A stretch of DNA of 64,000 bases from Kingdonia uniflora. Taxonomy: Eukaryota; Streptophyta; Magnoliopsida; Ranunculales; Circaeasteraceae. The stretch is from NCBI GenBank assembly GCA_014058105.1, contig JACGCM010001655.1, positions 2,294,001 through 2,358,000 on the forward strand, given 5' to 3'. Below are positions 56,906 through 64,000 of this stretch, piece by piece; the first letter of the stretch is position 1; each line of letters opens with the position of its first letter. The notes beneath the pieces were generated by a model that was given only the letters and a program-made list of their open reading frames with translations, did no database searches and had not been told where the DNA came from. The position numbers were made by a program, and so were the translations under genes.

Positions 56906-57054
56906 TACTTCTACACCCACCGACTTCTTCTAATTCAATGGGTCAAACCAGAGAATAACATCTACTACAGGTGTGGAATATTATTTTCTCATATCAGCAT
57001 TTTAAATTTCAACATCTGCTACATACAAAAGGTACTCGTTATCAGAGTTCAATT

Positions 57055-60000
57055 CTATTTCATTTTAACTCTGCAGGATTTTCTTGATGGGAGAGCAGTT
57101 GACCTTCCTCCCACAACAGGAGTAGGTGAGACTACACTCGAGCTTCCCTCTATTTCAGTCCTGGATGCCATATATTCTAGAGCTCGTTCAGCAACAATTT
57201 CTCTCCCCCGAGCTATCTGTTCAGCCGTCGTGGTCCCAATACCACGATCCATAACACCAATTAGATCTATGCTCGAGATATCGAGTTTACATACACAAGT
57301 CCTTCCAGAGAAGCAATCTTGCATCAAATCTCTCTCGACCTGCAGGAATTTTATTTCCTCGACAAAAAATATAACCAATGTGCTTAATTGTCGTTGATGA
57401 AAAGCTTCACCATCGCATTTTTCATGTTCATGAACTGCTATTTCCATAAAATCTTGATGAGTAACAGCAGCGCGCTTTTTATCCTTCAAACGACGAGCTT
57501 TCAATTTAGCCAGTTCAGTTGTTAATTGATCAATACGTTCGCTCATCTGCCTTGTAAGATCTATTGACTTCTGTAGAGAGTTTGTGAGATCAATACGCAT
57601 ATTCTCCACTAACTCTTCTTTTCGATGAAGAAATTCTTTCATCTCTCGACTCCCCTCACTAGAAGCAATTTCACTATCCCTTTTATCTAATTCAAATTTT
57701 AGATCTTTCTGATACTTCATTTCACGAACACGTAACTCCCGCTCCGATTCAGAGATTCGCACACAGAGTTGATTAATTCTTTCATTCATCTCCTTCTCAC
57801 GTTACACAACCCTCCTCACGTTCCCGCGAGCGTGGGCCAAATCATCCACCAAAATTTTGTTATTGGCTTGAATCTCTGCTAAATCAGCCCTGCTCTGAGC
57901 CTTTCTCCCTTTTAAACGACGTAAATAAGCCTTCACACGATCTAACCTGGCAATCAAACTATCACGTATTTGTGCAGAGTTACGCAATTATCGATCTTTT
58001 CCCAAAATACTACTGCTCAATTTTTCAAAATCAGCCTTAGACACAGCCAAGTTAGTTCGTGCAGTATCCAGCTCGATCTCTCTCTTCAACAACTGCTCAT
58101 TCAGAGCATGAATGCTACATTTCATATCAGATATTTCTTTATTTAACGTTCTAATACAGTATTTGGCTAACTCAGCCTCGTGCTGAGAACCTGACGCAGC
58201 CTTTTCCTTCAACTCAGCAAGTTCGCTAGTAAGTTGGTTCAAAGCCAAATTCCTGCTCAAAATTGTTGCAGTCTTTTGCTCGACTTGTCTCTTAGTTTCC
58301 TCGAGCTTTAAAGAAAGCTTCACATTATCATCTAATCGATCTTCATACTAGGAAAAAAAACCCTCATATTCTTCTGCATACTCAGCATTATACAAAAGAG
58401 TCTGCTCTTCTCTCTCTCTAGCAACATCTAGCTCCTTCTGCATAACAGTTAGCAAGGACTCACAACGTCAGTACCTAATAGAAAAACAAATCGACAGAAA
58501 TATACTGATAAGCTTGGAATACATACACCTACAAGCTCAAGACAACCAATTCCTCCTTGGCCTACCGACAATAACAAGTTTTGGGCGCAAGACAGAGGGT
58601 ACATACACAAACATCATTAACTAGAATAAGCATGCAAGGTACATATCCTTTCTCCTATTATTCTTGTTCATCTAGTTATTAATTTATCTGAATTATCTAA
58701 CCTGTAATTTAGCAGAGGATTTTTTCTCCATTTCAAGCAGGCCCTCTAAGTCCACAACTCTGAAGCGCGGGATTTCTATCTCCTACAATACGGAATTTCA
58801 TAAGAAAAATGTTGCTGGCATCACACAACAATAAAATTACAAAGCTCAAGTTCATGTTTTACAACCAATGTTACATTACACGATCATCTTACCTGTTTAA
58901 TAGTTTCCTGATTATCGGCAGTGGTTTTTCAGCAACTGTCAGACCATCCTCCCTTTCCTCAACCTCCTATTCATCCATAATTTCCATCTCCTCCTAATTC
59001 CCTTTGCTAAATGCCATTATATCTGCCTTTGTGTACCTCAGCTGGTAGAGCTTCCCTGCAAGGTTGTTCTGGGAAATAACAGACGCGGTAACCAATCGCT
59101 CCGCTTCAGCTTCATTTTTGGCCCTAACTTCCTTCAGCTTTAGGGCTACAGCTTCCCTTTCCTTCTCCCGCTCCAACTGGAAAGCTTCCCTCTCTCGAGT
59201 CAGGTTCTCTTCCAACTGGTTTTTCTCCCCCTCAAGCTGGGAGATCCTCTTTTCCAGCTCCATCGACCTATCCTAGAAACCAAGCTGAACGTCCCTCAGA
59301 GCACGAGAAAAATGCAAAAAGAAATAAGTCAGATCGAGCAACAAAATAGCTCGACAAAATCAACCTTTTACTAACCTTCTTAAACTCATCATCCATAATA
59401 GCAACCATCTTCTCTCAAGCTTTGGTTCGACATTGTTCCTCCAAGAGACCAGCATCAACCTCAAAGTGCGGCATCAAGTCCGCCCCCTCAGGGATCTTAT
59501 CGCTTTCCTCTAGCACCTCCTGCGACTTTGTGGGAGAGGTTACCTTCCTTCCCTTAATGCCATTGTCCACACTGACCGACGAAACAGAATGAGGAACAAC
59601 CCCCATTTTTATAGCCTTCCTTTTTGCCAGGTTCCGTACAATAGTGCTAGAGACAGTGGCCATGTCCACTGGCCCATCCGGAATTCCATTGAGTCGCGTG
59701 AGCTTCAAGGGTGTATTAAGTTCAGGAGTTGACAATTTCTCTTCCATTGAGCCTGGAGTTTTCCCATCCAGTATCCTCTTCGCTTGCAATCTCCTGACCT
59801 TGTCGTCTTTACTAGCTGCCCTTTTGAACCTACTTATCTCTAACTCTTTGAGAACATCTTCGAGCTCATTACCTTCCCTGGCAACAACGTCTATAAAAGA
59901 TTCCTTCCTCGAAACTTTGCAATTAATTCCTGCATAAAAATCGGCAACGTAAGATATAGATCAACTATAGAAGTATAGTTCAACATACAAATGATAGTTC

Positions 60001-61310
60001 AATTTTCAATGGTATACCTACCCTTTGTTATAGTTCTATTATTAAGTTCCAGGGGTTCCTCATCAGACCGCTGAAGACATTCACTAGACACTCATAAAAG
60101 GTTGTCGTTCGACACTCGCCCTGCTGAAGATAGGTCGAAGAAGCATGGTCTTGAAGAACTAGACGAGAGATATGCACCATCAGTTGTCGTGACATATTTC
60201 ACAGCATAATACTCCAGAAAATCCTTGGCAGTAATCCTCCTCACACTACCAGATGCAGCCCATCTCCTATTCTGGGTTTTGCATACAAGAATAACTTCCC
60301 AAAAATTACAATTCAATTGCGTTGGACAAGCCCCAATCAAATTCATAACACTCTTAGCCAAATTGCTCAAAGGCAGAGTCAACCCATAATCAAACGGGGC
60401 TAAATAGCAACAAAACCCATCAATTCGACTATCCTTCACAACGCCTTGGACGTACTCCAAGGATACTTCATCCCCCAAATGTCTGCACTTTTTTTCTTTG
60501 GCCAAATCAGGCAGCAAATACAAGTAATCCCCTCCTTGACTGATACTACAAGTACTAAAGAAATTACCCCTATATGCGAAGGTGTGCCCCCAAATCCCAT
60601 CTATACTACTTTTGGCCTTACAAAACTCCCTAAACCGACTAGAGCCTGTTGAGTACTCAACACGAGAATCCTTCAGACGAGGCCATTCTATTAATTTGGC
60701 TGCAGTATCCTCCTCATCCCCTACCCCAATGACTGGAGTTAACTGCTCTACGAGGTCTGCTTCATCATCCTTTGCACAACCGGAAATCGAAGCCATACTT
60801 ATCTACAATAAAGGGTCTGCTTTACAAAATGTTGGTCCAACAAAACCTACAGATAGGTCAAGGTATATATATATTAATTTTTATCTCACACTACTAGATC
60901 ACTTATCAATCACAAACTGTCTCAAAACGATTTTTATCGCCCCACAGTAATTATTCCTATTATAACTTTTATTTCATTTTTGTGTTTGGTAGGGATTACA
61001 TCCTTATCCCGCACAATAAAAATAAATTTATACAAAAACTCTTGCAAACACAAAGACAGACTTACCTTCAGCACTCGAGTGAGAGTCCGCAGCGTTGGTC
61101 CGCACCAGTTTGCTCAATTTCTGCAACCTCGTCAAAACCTCCTCAATTCCTGTGCTGAGCCGTCTGTTTGTTTGAACCTGTCAGACGTGTCGTACCACTT
61201 CGGTGAAAACACCTTCCCATCATTTCACCACATATTATACTTTAGCGTATCTCTCAGCCTCTTGGTCCCACTTTTTTCACAATACCCCAAACTCATGACC
61301 CTGAACTTTC
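57055..61310 (-). pseudogene. Element L: long antisense gene, intron-containing, gypsy-type-transposon domain plus coiled coil
   Basis: Best-kept copy. Introns (plus coordinates, all GT...AG on the minus strand): 60803-61065, 59930-60021, 59285-59375, 58783-58892, 58438-58701. ATG at 60796, six bases after the first acceptor; exon 1 may be partly coding. Exon 2 (60796-60022): GSSRFREFCKAKSSIDGIWG, DEVSLEYVQGVVKDSRIDGF, YGLTLPLSNLAKSVMNLIGA, PTQLNCNFWEVILVCKTQN, RRITAKDFLEYYAVKYV, similar to the plant 'putative gypsy type transposon' domain. Exon 3: linker IPDGPVDMATVSSTIVRNLA. From 59263: long coiled coil (MELEKRISQLEGEKNQLEEN and on to 57540). C-terminal block: VIFFVEEIKFLQVERDLMQD, LIGVMDRGIGTTTAEQ, basic end CRVKMK. 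Stops near 60089, 59418, 59273, 58995, 58347, 57988 and 57802. Role unknown. Confidence 0.7.
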
Positions 61311-61494
61311 TACTTTAAAAATTTTACGTACATTTGTTTGCCCTACTTATACACCTTGACTTTATCGTCAATAACAGTTAGCAACACAGATTCAAAAATT
61401 CAGTTTCAACAAACAATCCTAGTCATAGCCTATTTTCGTGAATAGATTTTTTCTTTAAGTACATTCGGGCAATTACATTTCAAAAATACAGCAG

Positions 61495-61872
61495 TCAATC
61501 ACTCCAATGCCCGAGATACTTGTATTTGAACCAACCAATGTGCCCAACAACACCGCAAGCCTTTAGCAGCCCTGCGGCGACATCCATATCCTCATTAATG
61601 ATCTCCTCCCTGGCCATCATCAGGATAAACTTTTTACGATCTTCAACAGACCGCCAGCAGATACGCATGGACTCGGAGCAGTACACACGATTCATTTCCT
61701 CGCCCCTTTCTACGTCAGTCTTACCCTCGTAGTTCGCTCAAGTTTTGAGCATAACCGCATCATAACCTTGTTGCCCGAAAATAGCTTCCCTTATTTCATC
61801 AATCTTGAATGCTAAATGCAAGTCGTTCAACACACGCGCTACAACAGCCCTCTGAGAACGAGTCTTCACCAT
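61495..61872 (-). pseudogene. Element L: antisense short ORF (MV-TRSQR type)
   Basis: 125 codons in one frame with a single stop (61738). Start MVKTRSQRAVVARVLNDL at 61872, IDEIREAIFGQQGYDAVMLK, then after the stop YEGKTDVERGEEMNRVYCSE, MRICWRSVEDRKKFILMMAR, EEIINEDMDVAAGLLKACG, GHIGWFKYKYLGHWSD. It matches 40146-40373 in element I. The C-terminal half is hydrophobic/aromatic; no known family recognised. Confidence 0.5.
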
Positions 61873-62317
61873 TTTTTATGAATAACCTTCTTAGAGAACA
61901 AGTCACACTTTTATACTGTTCAGTTAACAAGACTAATTTTTTGATTGACTATATGCAAGGTATTTCAGTTTCTGCAACCCACTCTTCCCGGGTTCGAGCT
62001 ACTTACTATTATCATTTCGTGCTTAATCAAGCTCCCTAAATATTATATTTTGAGCTTTATATTTACATCTGATAAGCTCGATTCATTTACGAGGTAAAAT
62101 AAGGTATGTTATACCACCAACTATTCCCTCTCATAGTATGTACATCTCGATGACATGTCAACCATTTCTTCCTTTTACTAGTAAGAAGCAAACAAGATAT
62201 TCTTTTATTACGCTCGATTTTTATCTAACAAGCTGGTTTCAGGACTATTCCTACAGCGTTACTTTACAATTACATAATCAATCTCTTCGAAGCTCGATAT
62301 TACAAATACTTTCTCAA

Positions 62318-62746
62318 TCACGAGGACAGGTCTCTAGTTCTTTTATCGTTGCTAAGATACTCCTGATCCTCCATAGAAACCTCCACCACAGATCGCAAAG
62401 TACAAGAATGTAACAGGTCAGAAACCTTTTTCCCCTTCATTCCCGTGCAGGAAGAATTAAAAGAAAGCGATGGCACCGAGAGAGGCGATACATCTTCCAC
62501 CTCTACCACCGCCGTCTCTTCCTCCTTATCCACACTAACCCAGAGTTCATGGAAGTTGAAAAGGACTCCTACCTTAGAAACTGGAACATCAGTAGAGACC
62601 AGGGATTTTGCATCACATACACCCCGACCGCTAAAACGGACGCTACATAATACCCAGAAATATTTTAAACAACACTCCTTCAAGAAAACAACAAAGGGAG
62701 TCTCCCTACTCTGATAACCACAAAACCATATCCAGAATCCCTCCAT
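62318..62746 (-). CDS. Element L: 142-codon antisense ORF next to the 3' LTR, unknown
   Basis: Uninterrupted, starts MEGFWIWFCGYQSRETPFVV, cysteine- and phenylalanine-rich first half, then an acidic middle (VDKEEETAVVEVEDVSPLSV) and MKGKKVSDLLHSCTLRSVVE. It lies 390 bases inside the 3' LTR on the antisense strand, where other elements carry short ORFs. The plus-strand ORF at 62445 is its shadow. No family recognised, and coding status is unproven because no second copy was found. Confidence 0.35.
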   Translation of the reverse strand: MEGFWIWFCGYQSRETPFVVFLKECCLKYFWVLCSVRFSGRGVCDAKSLVSTDVPVSKVGVLFNFHELWVSVDKEEETAVVEVEDVSPLSVPSLSFNSSCTGMKGKKVSDLLHSCTLRSVVEVSMEDQEYLSNDKRTRDLSS

Positions 62747-63117
62747 GATAAAAGATAACTAGGTATGATACAGTTGATTCCTCATCTTAACCATGATTTT
62801 ACAAAGATATGCTTCTAAAAAACTCATATTTTTTTCGCACTCTACAAAACAGGCATGTTTGTTTTTCTCTGCAGCAAAATGTATTGCAGGTTATTCGGCA
62901 ATCAAATCCACTATTTATAGCAATACCGTATTTAATGCATGTTCTTTCCCCAAACAGTCATCCGCTCAGGAAAACTAACAGTCCGCCCATGACACTCACG
63001 CGTCATAATGGCAACCCACTCTTCAATACAGACGTTCCATTTTTTAGGCGTTGCTTATGTCATTACAAGGTCCGCATTTTAGGGTTTTTTCTCAACTAAA
63101 GCCACATGTGACTTCAG

Positions 63118-63132
63118 TTGCGAGGGAGCGAT
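63118..63132 (+). promoter_or_regulatory. Polypurine tract of element L
   Basis: TTGCGAGGGAGCGAT immediately before the LTR start TGTAGGG. Confidence 0.8.
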
Positions 63133-63713
63133 TGTAGGGACCTATCCCTCGGGCTAAGCACACTCGATCTCATCTGTACCTCGATCTCTATAAGACTCAA
63201 TCTTATCCAGTACCAGACTCACACAGTTACAAACACGTTAACAGTTACACATCAACCACGAACTCAAGCAGAACGTGGATTATCCACAACAGATGTAAAC
63301 AGAACAGATCAACATACACCTATCTTCCACGAGCTAACAGTTATACACTCAACTGCCTATGACTCCCACTTTCAGGAAAACGTGTTCGAGCACGATGTTA
63401 AGCTGAGAGCAGGGTCTATAAAAGGGTAGAGCTCTTAGGAAAAAAGGCGAGGAGGGATATACATATAATTTTCTGATATCTAGCTGTTCGAGCATTAGAT
63501 TAACTCTTGTAATCAGATTTTCCCACTCTCTCAAGCAATAATACTACTTTCACAAAATCCTTCACTCGAGGTCACGGTTTTTACCTATTCACAGGTTTTC
63601 CACGCTAAATCCCCTGTATTAAGTGTTAGCCCTTATTTAATTCTTGGCATAGTAGTTCTTGGTGTAAGGATCGATTTCAAGCCAGTTCGAGCTTTAGGAA
63701 ATCTAGTCCCTAC
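63133..63713 (+). repeat. Element L: 3' LTR
   Basis: Starts TGTAGGGACCTATCCCTC and ends TCTAGTCCCTAC. Aligns with the 5' LTR 51924-52512, with small indels near 63220 and 63440. Confidence 0.9.
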
Positions 63714-63862
63714 GCAACCGGCTGTACCCCATTCCTCTTCGCCTATGGCAACAAATTTTTCATTCCAATAGAATATTATCATCCAGTCAGAGAATACGAG
63801 CAAACTGACAAAGAAAAGAAGTTCCAATTGTCCTGCAGCATCAATTAGATTGATGAAACTAG
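63714..63862 (+). pseudogene. Element M: Tat integrase fragment
   Basis: GCTPFLFAYGNKFFIPIEYY and HPVREYEQTDKEKKFQL match the integrase C-terminal part of I and L (for example CSPFLLAYGSKAIIPMEYHH in L). It begins in mid-domain at the LTR of L and ends at IDETS, where it jumps to 3' UTR sequence. Confidence 0.75.
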
Positions 63863-64000
63863 TGTAAAACTAGCTTTCATCTCTCAATATGTCTGCGATA
63901 GATACTTTTTCAGGTTACATATAATACCACTACAAAGGATTCTTTTTTTCTGTTGGGAGGTCAGCTACGCTTTCCCCTAAAATAGGAGGACGATCAGCCA
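63863..64000 (+). repeat. Element M: 3' UTR repeat end and start of antisense-gene tail
   Basis: 'ctagctttcatctctcaatatgtctgcgatagatac' and 'aggattctttttttctgttg' match 35600-35690 in element I, the end of its tandem array and the 3' end of its antisense gene. The integrase C-terminus and array units between are deleted. Confidence 0.65.

Larger units (their letters stand above)
51924..63713 (+). mobile_element. Element L: Tat element with both LTRs and antisense genes
   Basis: The most complete element, 11.8 kb. Order: 5' LTR, primer site, gag remnant fused by deletion to RT, RNase H, second RNase H, integrase, tandem array, long antisense gene, antisense short ORFs, polypurine tract, 3' LTR. 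The two LTRs are clearly homologous but diverged by roughly a tenth by eye, so the insertion is old. Flanks do not show a clear target duplication (gtacc left, gcaac right). Confidence 0.85.

Noticed and set aside
60582..60950. 122-codon plus-strand ORF
   Set aside because: Shadow of exon 2 and the first intron of the antisense gene of L.

Overview
This window is nuclear DNA of a flowering plant, probably a eudicot with a large repeat-rich genome. It is almost entirely nested, decayed LTR retrotransposons, with one ordinary host gene family present only as relics. The evidence is plant Ty1/copia and Ty3/gypsy domains, plant-type primer-binding sites, a CACTA-type transposon end, a LINE fragment and a plant subtilase pseudogene. 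No rRNA gene, CRISPR array, bacterial operon or intact host gene was seen.

Layout (letters are used in the entries). A, 1-2094: Ty1/copia integrase to reverse transcriptase relic. B, 2095-3729: LTR, primer site and gag of a Tat-lineage Ty3/gypsy element. C, about 4192-7030: non-autonomous CACTA-like transposon holding a tRNA-like sequence. D, about 7260-8240: LINE relic. E, 8244-12269: second Tat element of the same LTR family as B (gag, protease, RT), cut by F. F, 12270-23825 (minus) and G, 23826-29048 (plus): two Tat elements in inverted orientation, joined so that their 3' LTRs face outward. H, 29049-31040: LTR, gag and half a protease of a different, chromovirus-like gypsy element, fused in frame to I, 31041-42453, a Tat pol with 3' LTR. 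J, 42454-44321: minus-strand Tat gag and 5' LTR. 44322-51923: AT-rich DNA with a broken subtilase gene, a second subtilase tail, a repeated palindromic element and an Athila-like LTR end (K). L, 51924-63713: the most complete Tat element, with both LTRs. M, 63714-64000: another Tat remnant.

How the parts work together: F, I and L share one plan, namely LTR - gag - protease - RT - RNase H - second (archaeal-type) RNase H - integrase - tandem-repeat array - antisense genes - polypurine tract - LTR. The antisense block holds a long gene for a putative gypsy-type-transposon domain followed by coiled coil, and one or more short ORFs near the 3' LTR. The long antisense gene is interrupted by GT-AG introns at the same positions in divergent copies (I versus L, F versus G). 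An antisense gene can keep introns because the genomic RNA used for retrotransposition is the other strand. Sense pol and antisense gene converge on the tandem-repeat array, which has a different unit in each element (about 195, 160 and 150 bp).

The best candidates for something undescribed are this intron-containing antisense gene and a duplicated short-ORF family next to the LTR in F and G. Extra ORFs and 3' UTR tandem repeats are already known for the Tat lineage in general; the conserved introns and the paired short ORFs are what I would check first. All coding regions carry stops or frameshifts except a few short ORFs and two pol ORFs in L, so activity today is unlikely.
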